64,000 nt of DNA, taken from assembly GCA_035519675.1 (NCBI GenBank), contig DATIWB010000109.1:124001-188000 (forward strand). Reading direction: 5' to 3'. Made by a program: the position numbers and the translations under genes. The notes beneath the pieces were generated by a model, which saw nothing but the letters and a program-made list of their open reading frames with translations, searched no databases and had not been told where the DNA came from. How positions within the stretch are numbered: the stretch's first letter is position 1; the number at the start of each line of letters is the position of its first letter. Of this stretch, positions 1-10,814 are shown piece by piece. This DNA comes from RPRB01 sp035519675. Its GTDB lineage: Bacteria > Myxococcota > Myxococcia > Myxococcales > Myxococcaceae.

Positions 1-317
1 GTGAAGCCGCCGGTCCCATCCGGGATGGCGTAGTGGACGTGCTGGAAGCGTCCCTCCAGGTTCAGGGACACCGTTCCGTCGCCGCCGGAGCGCGGGCTGA
101 GCCCATCGCTGGTGCGGCTGGTGGCCACCTCTGGCTTGAACGCCTCGCCGCCGTGGCGAAGCATGATCTGCCGCGCCTGCTCGCCGTCGACGATCCGCCG
201 GGACCTGGGCCCCGCGCCGGCCGAGGATCCGGTGACGAGAACGGCGGCAGCGACTGCGGTCGAGACGATTCCTGCCCGGCGGCGAGCGCCCCGGGCGAAG
301 CAGCTCCAGCGCATCAT
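1..317 (-). CDS. Hypothetical secreted protein, 3' end outside the window
   Basis: The leftward frame opens with ATGATG at 317, seven bases after an AAGGGG ribosome site, and stays open to the window edge, so only the first 105 residues are seen. Residues 1-32 form a signal peptide: Arg-rich start (MRWSCFARGARRRAG), then an Ala/Val core ending near SSAGAG. The rest is polar, with no Cys after the leader and no motif I recognise. The opposite-strand frames here are shadows. It is probably exported; the function is unknown. Confidence 0.6.
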   Translation of the reverse strand, partial: MMRWSCFARGARRRAGIVSTAVAAAVLVTGSSAGAGPRSRRIVDGEQARQIMLRHGGEAFKPEVATSRTSDGLSPRSGGDGTVSLNLEGRFQHVHYAIPDGTGGF

Positions 318-446
318 TGGTTGTCCCCTTCCAGATGCAGAAGCCATCGGTAGGCATCTGCGAGGGGCGGAGCATCTGCACCCACACGGGGGAGACACCA
401 AGCGAGAAAAAGTGATTTCCCCGGATCGCGGTTGTAGCAATTCCGT

Positions 447-464
447 GGGGTCGGAACCGACCCC
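447..464 (-). terminator. Perfect hairpin after the metallopeptidase gene
   Basis: GGGGTCGG-AA-CCGACCCC is a perfect 8-base inverted repeat seven bases past the stop of the leftward metallopeptidase gene. There is no T-tract, so it may be a weak terminator or an operator ahead of the gene that starts at 317. Confidence 0.45.
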
Positions 465-470
465 GTTCTT

Positions 471-1352
471 CTACAGCCGCACCCCGGCCTTCCCGAAGGT
501 GTCACACGCCCGCAGCTCGCCGGTCTGCATCCCGGTCCTGAACCAGGACACGCGCTGGGCGCTCGAGCCGTGGGTGAAGCTCTCCGGACTCACGTACCCG
601 CGGGACTGCTTCTGCAGGCGGTCATCGCCCACCGAGGCCGCCGCGGCGAGACCGGACTCGATGTCGCTCGGCTGGATGAGCTGCTCCTTCCCGGTCGACT
701 TGTAGTTGGCGTTCGCGTGGTGGGCCCAGACCCCGGCATAGCAGTCCGCCTGGAGCTCGGTGAGCACGCTCAGCGCGTTGCCCTCCTCGCGGCTCCGCGC
801 CGCCCGGCGCATCTGGACGACCCTCCCCTCGATGCCCAGCAGGTTCTGCACGTGGTGGCCCACCTCGTGGGCGACGACGTAGGCCCGGGCGAATTCCCCG
901 GGAGCGCCCATCCGAGACAGCTGGTTGAAGAAGCTCAGGTCCAGGTACACGCGCTGGTCGGGCGGGCAGTAGAACGGCCCCATCGCGCTCTGGGCGAGTC
1001 CACACGCCGACTCGACGGCGTCCTCGAAGAGGGTGAGGCGCGGCGGCCGGTACTGGACCCGGGCCTGCTGCGGCAGCACCACGGTCCAGGTGTCCTCGGT
1101 GCTGGCGAGGACCACGCTGACGAACTCGCGCTGTTGCTGGTCGGCGGCGGAGCGGGGGCCTTGCGCCTGGGGGCTGACCTGGCTCGGCGCCGGCGCCTGC
1201 TGGACATCCGGGACCTGCCCGGTGAGGAGATAGAAGAGGATCGCGCCGATGATGCCGACCGCGCCCCCGCCGAACGCGAGGGGCCGACCGAAGCCGCCGC
1301 CGCGGCCGACGTCGTCGACGTTGTCACTGCGCCGTCCGCCTTGCCATTCCAT
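471..1352 (-). CDS. Neutral zinc metallopeptidase, YpfJ-like, membrane anchored
   Basis: This 293-residue protein has a short polar start, one membrane segment at about residues 25-45 and a Pro/Gln-rich linker, followed by the metallopeptidase domain. The zinc motif HEVGH is at 162-166, and the downstream LTELQADCYAGVWAH supplies the third ligand, as in the YpfJ/zinc metallopeptidase family (PF04228). The catalytic part should lie outside the inner membrane. The start chosen (MEWQGG) matches the family's usual N-terminus and sits seven bases after a TAGGTT hexamer, so the mRNA may be leaderless. Substrate unknown. Confidence 0.88.
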   Translation of the reverse strand: MEWQGGRRSDNVDDVGRGGGFGRPLAFGGGAVGIIGAILFYLLTGQVPDVQQAPAPSQVSPQAQGPRSAADQQQREFVSVVLASTEDTWTVVLPQQARVQYRPPRLTLFEDAVESACGLAQSAMGPFYCPPDQRVYLDLSFFNQLSRMGAPGEFARAYVVAHEVGHHVQNLLGIEGRVVQMRRAARSREEGNALSVLTELQADCYAGVWAHHANANYKSTGKEQLIQPSDIESGLAAAASVGDDRLQKQSRGYVSPESFTHGSSAQRVSWFRTGMQTGELRACDTFGKAGVRL

Positions 1353-1359
1353 GGGGCGG

Positions 1360-1365
1360 AACCTA
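1360..1365 (-). promoter_or_regulatory. -10 box TAGGTT of the metallopeptidase gene
   Basis: TAGGTT on the minus strand lies seven bases before the ATG at 1352, with no Shine-Dalgarno between. This is one of several such arrangements in the window. Confidence 0.45.
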
Positions 1366-1469
1366 CGCCCGGTGCGCCACGGGGGAAACGGGCCGCGCTG
1401 TTCCTCCGTTGGCGAACCGGCGCTGTGCCGTGTGTCGGCGCTGCCGTTCGGCTGGAATCCAATCCCTCG

Positions 1470-2150
1470 ATGGACATTCGAACCCCAGCCCCGACGCTCC
1501 GCGTCCGCCGTGCGAGACCCGGTGAGGCGGCCTCGGTCTCGTTCCTGCTGCGGGTGGCCTTCGCCGAGATCGCGGCGCTGTACACGCCGGAGGCGCTCGC
1601 TGCGACCCTGCCGGATGCGGAGGCCCTCCGGCAGCGGATGGACGAAGGAACCGTCTGGATCGCCTTCCTCGGCGCCGAGCCGGTCGGGACGCTGTCCGCG
1701 TACTGCCGGCCCGAGGGGCTGCATCTGCGCAGCATGGCCGTTCACCCCGGGGCCCGGGGCCACGGCGTGGCCCGGGCGCTCCTGGCCGTGGCGGAAGACT
1801 TCGGTCGGGACCGAGGCCTGGCCCGGGTCTTTCTCCGCACCACGCCGTTTCTCCACTCGGCCATCGCCCTGTACTCGCGCGCGGGCTTCACCCTCTGCCA
1901 GGGCGCCGAGCGGGACCTGCACGGCGTCCCGCTGTTCGAGATGGAGAAGCCCCTCAGCGCCGCCGGGGCGCCCGCCGCCGGACCGCCGCCGCCCGCCGCG
2001 TCGTCTTCCGCACAGAACGTCGGGTCTTCCTCGCCGGCCTCGGGGCGGGCTTCTTCCGGTACCGCGGCTGATAGAGCTGGACTCGGACCCCACCGGGGGC
2101 TTCGAAGTAGGTCACCAGCCCGTACCCGTGGTCCTCCACCGGGCCGGTGA
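1470..2150 (+). CDS. GNAT family N-acetyltransferase
   Basis: The 226-residue frame carries one GNAT domain at about residues 8-160. The acetyl-CoA loop is visible as RSMAVHPGARGHGVARALL, followed by the usual beta5/alpha4 part (RVFLRTTPFLHSAIALYSRAGF). It should move an acetyl group from acetyl-CoA to an unknown amine. The domain ends near LFEMEKPL; the last 65 residues are Ala/Pro/Ser/Gly-rich and overlap the oppositely oriented VOC gene by 197 bases, so this tail may be run-on coding after loss of an earlier stop. The start is ATG with only a weak ribosome site. Confidence 0.8.
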   Translation: MDIRTPAPTLRVRRARPGEAASVSFLLRVAFAEIAALYTPEALAATLPDAEALRQRMDEGTVWIAFLGAEPVGTLSAYCRPEGLHLRSMAVHPGARGHGVARALLAVAEDFGRDRGLARVFLRTTPFLHSAIALYSRAGFTLCQGAERDLHGVPLFEMEKPLSAAGAPAAGPPPPAASSSAQNVGSSSPASGRASSGTAADRAGLGPHRGLRSRSPARTRGPPPGR

Positions 2151-2397
2151 AGCGCACCCCGCGGGCCTGCAGATCCCGCACGGTCTTCTCGATCTGATCG
2201 CAGTAGAAGGAGACGTCGTGCTTGCCGGCGTCACCGCCGTCCTCTGCCGGATGCACCCCGAGGTCGCCTTCCGGGAAGTCGAAGATCCACCAGCCCTCGC
2301 CGATGTCGGAGCCGGGAAGCCGGACCTGGTCGCGGAAGAAGGCCCGGGTCGCGTCCGGGTTCGAGGAGTAGAGCAGTCCGTGGATGCCTCGGATCAT
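1954..2397 (-). CDS. VOC (glyoxalase/bleomycin resistance) family protein
   Basis: The 147-residue protein opens with the VOC pattern IRGIHGLLYSSNPDATRAFFRD and closes the fold with GYGLVTYFEAPGGVRVQLYQPR. VOC proteins bind a metal in a paired beta-alpha-beta-beta-beta fold; the substrate cannot be read from sequence. The last 30 residues are very Arg-rich (KTRRSVRKTTRRAAA and on), either a nucleic-acid-binding tail or run-on sequence, and lie opposite the acetyltransferase tail. The start is three bases past the stop of the GIN-domain gene, so the two are probably cotranscribed. Confidence 0.8.
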   Translation of the reverse strand: MIRGIHGLLYSSNPDATRAFFRDQVRLPGSDIGEGWWIFDFPEGDLGVHPAEDGGDAGKHDVSFYCDQIEKTVRDLQARGVRFTGPVEDHGYGLVTYFEAPGGVRVQLYQPRYRKKPAPRPARKTRRSVRKTTRRAAAVRRRAPRRR

Positions 2398-2399
2398 GG

Positions 2400-3089
2400 T
2401 CAGCGCTTGGCAATGCTTCCGGAGCCGTGGGTGGCGGTGCTCACCGCGCTCGCCTCCCCGGTCCAGCGGATGTCACCCGAGCCGTTCACCGACAGGCTCA
2501 GCGCCCCACCCGCCACGCGGACGTCGGCATCGCCGGAGCCGTCGATGGCCACCGAGACGTTCTTGGCCTTGAATTCGGTGGCCTTGAGGTTGCCCGAGCC
2601 CTGGATGCGCGCCTGGAGCGACCCGGCCTGCCCCCCGGCGAGCAGCACGTCCCCCGAGCCCTCGATCCACACCGCCAGCCCCCCGGCGGTGCCGGCGAAC
2701 TTCACGTCCCCGGAGCCCGAGATGCGGATCTCGACCTTCTCCTGGTCCTTGAAGCCGGCGATGTCGGCGTCGCCGCTCCCCTGGATGTGCACCCCGCGCA
2801 GCTCCGGCAGGGTGACCTTGATCCGCTGCTTGGAGTGGACGTTGAGGTTCCGGCCGTCGAACGCGATGCGGAGGGTGTCCCCCTGCACCTCGGTGGTCAG
2901 GTGACGGGCCACCTCGGAGTCCATCTCCAGGCTCGCGCCGAACTTCCCGGGCCGGACCTCCAGGTCCACCGGGGCCATCAGGTCGATCCGCGTGAACCCC
3001 GAGACGCTCCGGGTCTCCGACGAGGCGAAGGCGGGCAGGGCGACCGTGCAGGCCACGAGGACGACAGGGGCGAGGCGCATGCTGGTCAT
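2400..3089 (-). CDS. Exported GIN-domain protein (DUF2807)
   Basis: A signal peptide (MTSMRLAPVVLVACTVALPAFAS) leads into a beta-helical repeat protein of 229 residues in all. The repeats are marked by IQGSGDADI, ISGSGDVKF, IEGSGDVLL, IQGSGNLKA, IDGSGDADV, VNGSGDIRW and HGSGSI, the SGS(G/D) turn pattern of the putative auto-transporter adhesin head GIN domain (PF10988). It probably sits in the periplasm or at the surface; the role is unknown. The start at 3089 has GGGGAG eight bases upstream; ATG at 3080 is a weaker alternative. Same-strand neighbours suggest an operon with the amidotransferase and VOC genes. Confidence 0.85.
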   Translation of the reverse strand: MTSMRLAPVVLVACTVALPAFASSETRSVSGFTRIDLMAPVDLEVRPGKFGASLEMDSEVARHLTTEVQGDTLRIAFDGRNLNVHSKQRIKVTLPELRGVHIQGSGDADIAGFKDQEKVEIRISGSGDVKFAGTAGGLAVWIEGSGDVLLAGGQAGSLQARIQGSGNLKATEFKAKNVSVAIDGSGDADVRVAGGALSLSVNGSGDIRWTGEASAVSTATHGSGSIAKR

Positions 3090-3111
3090 ACGGGCTCCCC
3101 GGCCCCCCATT

Positions 3112-3819
3112 TCAGGGCCCCACCGCCGCCCGGGCGTCCCTGGCCAGGGCCTCCAGCAGCCGATCCAGCACGGGGAGGGCGGCGGTGAGCCGAGGCACGC
3201 CCGAGGCGAGCAACGCGTCCGGGTCCCGTCCGCTCCGCCGGAGCGCCTCGGCCGCGCCATCGACCCACTCCCGGAACCTCTCCGGACCGAGCTCCGCGTG
3301 GAACTGGAGCCCCACCGACCGTCCGACCCGGAAGCCCTGGGCGGGGTAGGTGTTTCCCCGGAAGAGCGGCACCCCGGGACTGGGCTGGAACGTGTCCCCG
3401 TGCCAGTGGACGACGTCGAAGGCGTCCGGCAGGTCCTGGACGAGCGGGTCGTCCCCCGGCACCCGCTCCACCGGCTCGACCCCGATGACCTTCCCCCGGC
3501 TCCCCCGCACGACGGTGGCCCCGGACGCAGCGGCGAGCAGCTGGGCCCCGAGGCAGAGGCCGATGGACGGGCGGTTCGCCGCGAGGCGGGCCCGGAGGAC
3601 CTCCTGCTCGCGCCCCAGGAAGGGGAACCGGTCGGCCTCGTACACCCCCATCGGACCGCCCAGGACCACCAGCAGGGGAGCGCGCGCATCCGCCTCTGGA
3701 TCCGGCGCCCGGAAGCGCTCCACCGGCCGGAATCCGGCCCGTTCCAGGGGCTCCCGGAGCCGGGCGAGCCCCTCGTGCGCCTCGTGGACGTAGGCCACGG
3801 CGTCGAGCGGAGTGGTCAT
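3112..3819 (-). CDS. Class I glutamine amidotransferase, GMP-synthase-like
   Basis: This 235-residue stand-alone amidotransferase domain has the oxyanion strand (LLVVLGGPMGVYE), the nucleophile elbow GLCLGAQLLA with the catalytic Cys, and the histidine motif LQFHAEL where the partner Glu also lies. Proteins of this type hydrolyse glutamine or are gamma-glutamyl hydrolases; no synthase domain is attached. The start at ATG 3819 has AAGGA about 12 bases upstream; a longer frame back to 3885 lacks support. It is the first gene of a likely three-gene leftward operon. Confidence 0.85.
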   Translation of the reverse strand: MTTPLDAVAYVHEAHEGLARLREPLERAGFRPVERFRAPDPEADARAPLLVVLGGPMGVYEADRFPFLGREQEVLRARLAANRPSIGLCLGAQLLAAASGATVVRGSRGKVIGVEPVERVPGDDPLVQDLPDAFDVVHWHGDTFQPSPGVPLFRGNTYPAQGFRVGRSVGLQFHAELGPERFREWVDGAAEALRRSGRDPDALLASGVPRLTAALPVLDRLLEALARDARAAVGP

Positions 3820-3866
3820 CAGCTGCGAGCGTCCTTTCCGCAGAGCAGGGAGGCGGCCGAGCGCAC

Positions 3867-3896
3867 TTGACCTCCCGTCCGACATCCCCTTAGGTT
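3867..3896 (+). promoter_or_regulatory. Sigma-70-type promoter and long leader of rpsA
   Basis: TTGACC (3867-3872), an 18-base spacer and TAGGTT (3891-3896) form a good housekeeping promoter. The predicted start near 3904 leaves a leader of about 158 bases before the rpsA ATG. In the leader I see a GTCCG...CGGAC stem near 3988-4012 and a small hairpin CAGTG-AAG-CACTG at 4031-4043 directly before the ribosome site. A leader of this length fits translational control of S1, but no conserved element is recognised. Confidence 0.5.
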
Positions 3897-4061
3897 GCGC
3901 GCGCCTCGCGCTGGCTTACGTTTGCTGGCTCCCCGAGCAGCGGCGCCCCCGTGTCACACCCCACATGAGGGTTTCGTCCGCCGTCCGTCTCCGCTTTCCG
4001 GGGGCCGGACATCCCACCACCCTGGGGTAGCAGTGAAGCACTGATAGGACTTTCCAACTCT

Positions 4062-5777
<1,716 letters not shown>

Positions 5778-5797
5778 AGCGACCGGATCGCATCGTC

Positions 5798-5831
5798 AGG
5801 CCGGGCTCCCTCGTTTCCGGGAGTCCGGCCT
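5798..5831 (+). terminator. rpsA terminator hairpin
   Basis: AGGCCGGGCTCCC and GGGAGTCCGGCCT pair over 13 bases (one G-U) with an 8-base loop, 20 bases after the rpsA stop. The following CGTCGTTTG is a poor T-tract. Confidence 0.75.
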
Positions 5832-5870
5832 CGTCGTTTGCGGTCGAGTGCTCACCACGGGGGAGGTCCA

Positions 5871-7112
5871 GTGACCCTCGAAGGGCTGCGGACGATCGAG
5901 TGGTCTTCCCTGCGCCACGCCTACGGTCCTGCCGGCGACACCCCGAACCTCATCCGCGGCCTCGCGTCCTCCGACGCGGGGGTTCGCGGTGAGGCGTACA
6001 GCTCCTTCGACGCGGCGATCCTCCACCAGGGCTTCGTCTACGAGGCCACCGGGTACACCATCCCTTTTCTCCTCGAGCTGCTCGCCGACCCGACCACGCC
6101 GGAACGGGAGGGGATCGTCGAGCTGCTCTGCGTGATGGCGCTGTCGGTCACCTCGGGCCGGAAGGATCCCGATCTCATCCGGAGAAAGGACGCGCACGAG
6201 CACAAGGTCTTCGCTCACATCGACGAGGAGCTGGCGAGCGGCGTCCCTCTACTTCGGACCCTGGTCCAGGACAGTGCGCTCGACGTGAGACTCCGGCTGC
6301 GCGCTCAGGTGGTCCTGAGCACGGTCCTGAAAGGGGGGCCGGAGGCGGCTCCCGAACTGCGCTCGCTCGCCCGCGACGACCCCGATCCCCGGGTGCGCGC
6401 CTCCTCGCGGTACCTCGCCTTTCTGCTGGGGGCCCCGGAACTGCCGGGAGCGCCGGCAGCGACGGACGACTCGCCACTCGTCCGCTGGACCGAAGCACTG
6501 GTCCAGCTCCTGGCCCATCGGGAGGGGACCACCGGGGCCGCCATCGACGAGGTCGCGTCGGGACTCGAGGCGGATTCGCCAGTCCTGATGATGACAATGG
6601 AGCTGCCTCTCCTGAACAACTTCGTGGACGACTCGCGGGCGCTCGTCGCCCGCGCGGCCAGGGGTGCAGGGGAGCCCGCACTCGACCGACTGCTTCCCAT
6701 GCTCTTGCAGAGTGCGGAGAGAGAATCCTGGATGTCTCCGGAACTGGGGTTCGAGCTCCTGGCGTGCGCATTCGGCCAACCGCCAGCGCCTCCATCGGAG
6801 CAGATGAGCGAGCGGCAGAGGCAGGTCCTGCGGGTGGTTGCAGAGGCGGCCTGGCCCTGGGAGCAGGGCGGCAGCTTTGCCAACATGGCCTTGGTACTTG
6901 GTCAGTTCGGCTTCCCCACCGATCGAGCTGCAGTCCAGAAACTGCTGGGGCCCGACCTTCCCCTGAGGTTCAGGAGGTTCCCCCTTGCGACCAGGGGGTT
7001 GCCGCCGGACTCCGATCGACTGCATCGGGCGGAGAACCAGGCACTCGGATGGGTCCTGTTCTCGATCGCCCTCATGGCGGTGGTCGCGCTCTCGCACCTC
7101 TACAGGTGTTGA
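5871..7112 (+). CDS. HEAT-like repeat protein with C-terminal membrane segment
   Basis: The 413-residue protein is mainly helical. Paired-helix units with the HEAT flavour occur, for example LLRTLVQDSALDVRLRLRAQVVLSTVLK and APELRSLARDDPDPRVRASSRYLAFLLG. A hydrophobic helix near the end (LGWVLFSIALMAVVALSHLYRC) could anchor it in the membrane with the bulk in the cytoplasm. The GTG start is chosen because GGGGGAGG lies five bases upstream. No catalytic motif is seen; such folds usually bind proteins. Function unknown. Confidence 0.7.
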   Translation: MTLEGLRTIEWSSLRHAYGPAGDTPNLIRGLASSDAGVRGEAYSSFDAAILHQGFVYEATGYTIPFLLELLADPTTPEREGIVELLCVMALSVTSGRKDPDLIRRKDAHEHKVFAHIDEELASGVPLLRTLVQDSALDVRLRLRAQVVLSTVLKGGPEAAPELRSLARDDPDPRVRASSRYLAFLLGAPELPGAPAATDDSPLVRWTEALVQLLAHREGTTGAAIDEVASGLEADSPVLMMTMELPLLNNFVDDSRALVARAARGAGEPALDRLLPMLLQSAERESWMSPELGFELLACAFGQPPAPPSEQMSERQRQVLRVVAEAAWPWEQGGSFANMALVLGQFGFPTDRAAVQKLLGPDLPLRFRRFPLATRGLPPDSDRLHRAENQALGWVLFSIALMAVVALSHLYRC

Positions 7113-7263
7113 TCGCAGCGGTCCACCACGCCGCCGTCGCACGCTGCTCCTGGGGAACGACGAGGCGTGGGTCGTCACGGCCGTGCCCCGACGGAGGGCC
7201 GGCGCGACTCCGCGGCGCCCCCAGAGGCAGCGCTTCCCCCGGAGGTCGAACGGAGGCGGAGAA

Positions 7264-7282
7264 GTTAAGGAAGTTCCTTAAC
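7264..7282. promoter_or_regulatory. Perfect AT-rich palindrome in the longest intergenic gap
   Basis: GTTAAGGAA-G-TTCCTTAAC has perfect 9-base arms around one base. It lies about 150 bases past the HEAT-like gene and 116 bases before the next start; an operator is more likely than a terminator because it is far from the stop. The rest of 7113-7397 shows nothing I can name. Confidence 0.45.
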
Positions 7283-7384
7283 CACTAGGCCGGTCGGTTC
7301 TGGCACCGGCTCCGTTCCGTGCCCTCGCCGTCCCCTGGGGGCAAGCTCCCGACTGAAAGCCGCACCCCGCCCGTTCCCCCGCGC

Positions 7385-7390
7385 TAGCGT
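7385..7390 (+). promoter_or_regulatory. -10 box TAGCGT
   Basis: TAGCGT ends seven bases before the ATG at 7398 and no ribosome site is present, suggesting a leaderless transcript. Confidence 0.45.
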
Positions 7391-7397
7391 CCTCCCG

Positions 7398-8051
7398 ATG
7401 CGGCAGTGGGTCGGCGCGGCGGTGCTCTGGACGGCGCTCCTGGCCTGCGCTCCGTCCGTTGCCCTCAAGCACAGCGCCTGGTCCCCCTCGAGCGACTCCA
7501 CGGCCAGTCGTCGGCCGCTGGACTGCTCGGATCTCCGGCCTCCGGCGCCGGTCGGAACCATCGGCGACCCGGTCGAGCCCGGACGGGGGGCGGCGCTCCA
7601 GCAGCCGGCAGATCTCGGGGTCGGTCCAGTCCGGCTCGTCTGGACGTCCACCGTCTCCGGAGTCCACCTCGACTGGGTCGCCCCCGCCGTCCCCGAGGCC
7701 CGGAGGCTCTGGGCGCTCCGGGTGGCCGACTCGGGGCGGTGCGTCGTGGGCGCCTGGAACGCGTCCCAGCTCGGGATCCAGGTCATTCGGCACGTCTTCT
7801 GGAAGGACGGGCAGCTGGAGGTCGTCCTCCTTGGCCTCGGGCCACCCCCGCGGTTCGGGTGGATGGTCCTGGTCACCGATGGCTCCAACCTCTGGTCCGG
7901 ACTGGAAAGCCGGCAGGGTCGGCCGGGCGCCATCGTCGCCGAGCAGGCGGAGTTCAGGGAGGAAGCAGCCGGGCTTCGTCTGCTGATGCTGGATGGGGGC
8001 CGATCGGCGATTCTCGACTTCGACGGCCGACAGTTCGCCAGCCGGCCCTGA
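7398..8051 (+). CDS. Hypothetical lipoprotein
   Basis: The 217-residue protein begins with a lipoprotein signal (MRQWVGAAVLWTALLAC), with lipobox LLAC, so it should be lipid-anchored in the envelope. The mature part starts with a Ser/Pro-rich stretch and then beta-rich sequence (GPVRLVWTSTVSGVHLDWVAP, FGWMVLVTDGSNLWSG). I recognise no family. The start codon is right behind a -10-like TAGCGT. It stands directly upstream of, but is probably not part of, the thiolase operon, which has its own dyad at 8075. Confidence 0.65.
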   Translation: MRQWVGAAVLWTALLACAPSVALKHSAWSPSSDSTASRRPLDCSDLRPPAPVGTIGDPVEPGRGAALQQPADLGVGPVRLVWTSTVSGVHLDWVAPAVPEARRLWALRVADSGRCVVGAWNASQLGIQVIRHVFWKDGQLEVVLLGLGPPPRFGWMVLVTDGSNLWSGLESRQGRPGAIVAEQAEFREEAAGLRLLMLDGGRSAILDFDGRQFASRP

Positions 8052-8074
8052 GGTAACAACCCGGGCTGATCCGA

Positions 8075-8084
8075 CAACCGGTTG
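8075..8084. promoter_or_regulatory. Palindrome CAACCGGTTG before the acetoacetate operon
   Basis: CAACCGGTTG is a perfect 10-base palindrome that overlaps TTGACC (8082-8087). Fifteen bases on is GACAAT (8103-8108), a possible -10. The arrangement would suit a repressor at the promoter of the thiolase operon, but the spacer is short and the call is tentative. Confidence 0.3.
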
Positions 8085-8140
8085 ACCCGGAGGCCTCTGC
8101 GTGACAATCCAGTCCCTTGCCTCAAGCCGGAGTGATGCCC

Positions 8141-9319
<1,179 letters not shown>

Positions 9320-9333
9320 TCCAGGAGACACGC

Positions 9334-10032
9334 ATGAACAAGGTGGTGGCCAGTGCCGACGCCGCCGTCGCGGACATCCCCGACGGCGCGGTGGTGATGT
9401 CCGGCGGGTTCGGCCTGTGCGGAAACCCGGAGAACCTCATCACCGCCCTGGCGAAGAAGGGCGTGAAGCACCTCACGCTCATCTCCAACAACTGCGGCAC
9501 CAACGACCACGGGCTGGGGGTGCTCCTCAAGGCCCGGCAGGTCAAGAAGATGGTCGCCTCCTACGTCGGGGAGAACAAGGAGTTCGAGCGCCAGTTCCTC
9601 TCCGGGGAGCTGGAGGTCGAGCTCAACCCCCAGGGCACTCTCGCCGAGCGCATCCGCGCCGCTGGCTGCGGCATCGGCGGCTTCTTCACCCCCACCGGGG
9701 TGGGCACCCAGATCGCCGAGGGGAAGGAGACCCGGGTCATCGACGGCAAGGAGTACGTCTTCGAGAAGCCGCTCCGCGCCGACTACGCGATCATCCGCGC
9801 CTGGAAGGCCGACCGCTGGGGCAACTGCCTCTTCCGGGAGACCGCCCGGAACTTCTCCCCGCTGATGGCCATGGCGGCCCGGACCACCATCGTCGAATGC
9901 GAGCACCTGGTGGAGGTGGGGGAGATCGACCCCGACCAGGTGCACACTCCCAGCATCTTCGTCCACCGGGTGTTGAAGGGTCGGCACTACGAGAAGTGGA
10001 TCGAGAAGCGCACCGTGCGCAAGCGCGCCTGA
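9334..10032 (+). CDS. scoA: 3-oxoacid CoA-transferase subunit A
   Basis: The 232-residue protein belongs to the alpha subunit of CoA-transferase family I. The opening motif DGAVVMSGGFGLCGNPENLI, with its Gly-rich loop, and the block GCGIGGFFTPTGVGTQIAEG are typical of succinyl-CoA:3-ketoacid CoA-transferase A. Together with subunit B it moves CoA from succinyl-CoA to acetoacetate. AGGAG stands seven bases before the ATG, 15 bases past the thiolase stop, so it is clearly in the same operon. Confidence 0.93.
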   Translation: MNKVVASADAAVADIPDGAVVMSGGFGLCGNPENLITALAKKGVKHLTLISNNCGTNDHGLGVLLKARQVKKMVASYVGENKEFERQFLSGELEVELNPQGTLAERIRAAGCGIGGFFTPTGVGTQIAEGKETRVIDGKEYVFEKPLRADYAIIRAWKADRWGNCLFRETARNFSPLMAMAARTTIVECEHLVEVGEIDPDQVHTPSIFVHRVLKGRHYEKWIEKRTVRKRA

Positions 10033-10049
10033 CGGAGACGACACCGACC

Positions 10050-10706
10050 ATGGCCCTCACCCGTGAACAGGTCGCCCACCGCATCGCGCTCGAGCTGCGC
10101 GACGGGTACTACGTCAACCTCGGCATCGGTCTCCCCACCCTGGTCGCCAACTACATCCCCCAGGGGATGGACATCCTCCTGCACTCGGAGAACGGGCTCC
10201 TGGGCATCGGCCCCTGGCCCCTGGAGGGGCACGAGGACCCGGACCTCATCAACGCCGGCAAGGAGACCGTCACCGCGGTGACCGGGGCGTCGTTCTTCGA
10301 CTCCGCCAGCTCCTTCGGGATGATCCGCGGCGGCCACATCGACTTCGCGGTGCTCGGGGCGATGGAGGTCTCCGCCCAGGGAGACCTGGCCAACTGGATG
10401 ATCCCCGGAAAGATGGTGAAGGGGATGGGCGGGGCGATGGACCTCGCCATGGGCGCCAAGCGGGTCTTCGTCGCCATGGAGCACGCCACCAAGGAGGGGA
10501 AGCCGAAGATCCTCGAGCGTTGCTCGCTGCCCCTGACCGGCCGGAAGTGCGTGCATCACATCGTCACCGACTTTGCCTACATCGACGTGCTTCCCGACGG
10601 GCTCCTCCTCCGCGAGGTGGCTCCCGGGGTCACCCCCGAGCAGGTCCAGAAGCTCACCGAGCCGCGGCTGCGCATCTCCCCCGACCTCTGCGAGATGCGC
10701 GTCTAG
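10050..10706 (+). CDS. scoB: 3-oxoacid CoA-transferase subunit B
   Basis: This is the 218-residue beta subunit. The catalytic glutamate (Glu47) is in HSENGLLGIG, the CoA-thioester-forming motif of the family, preceded by GYYVNLGIGLPTLVANYIP. GGHIDFAVLGAMEVS and GAMDL are further family blocks. It forms the enzyme with subunit A, 17 bases upstream. The operon thiolase-A-B is usual for acetoacetate or ketone-body catabolism, and may also serve breakdown of poly-hydroxybutyrate products. Confidence 0.94.
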   Translation: MALTREQVAHRIALELRDGYYVNLGIGLPTLVANYIPQGMDILLHSENGLLGIGPWPLEGHEDPDLINAGKETVTAVTGASFFDSASSFGMIRGGHIDFAVLGAMEVSAQGDLANWMIPGKMVKGMGGAMDLAMGAKRVFVAMEHATKEGKPKILERCSLPLTGRKCVHHIVTDFAYIDVLPDGLLLREVAPGVTPEQVQKLTEPRLRISPDLCEMRV

Positions 10707-10791
10707 GTCAGGGCGGCGGCAGTCGGATGATCGGCTCCGTTCAGGCCGCCGCAGCCAGGTGGAGGGGGCGGTCGCTGGTCTGGTACGATTC

Positions 10792-10814
10792 CCTGGACGG
10801 AAGGTACGTCCAGG
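10792..10814 (+). promoter_or_regulatory. Hairpin with ribosome site in its loop, before the PilZ gene
   Basis: CCTGGAC (10792-10798) and GTCCAGG (10808-10814) form a 7-base stem that ends at the base before the ATG; the 9-base loop GGAAGGTAC holds the Shine-Dalgarno. A -10-like TACGAT is at 10784-10789, so the hairpin would be at the extreme 5' end of the mRNA. Confidence 0.4.

Noticed and set aside
7274..7310. On the minus strand, GGCCTAGTGGTTAAGG resembles the D-arm of a tRNA.
   Set aside because: No acceptor stem, anticodon arm or T-arm can be formed around it; the similarity comes from the 19-base palindrome.
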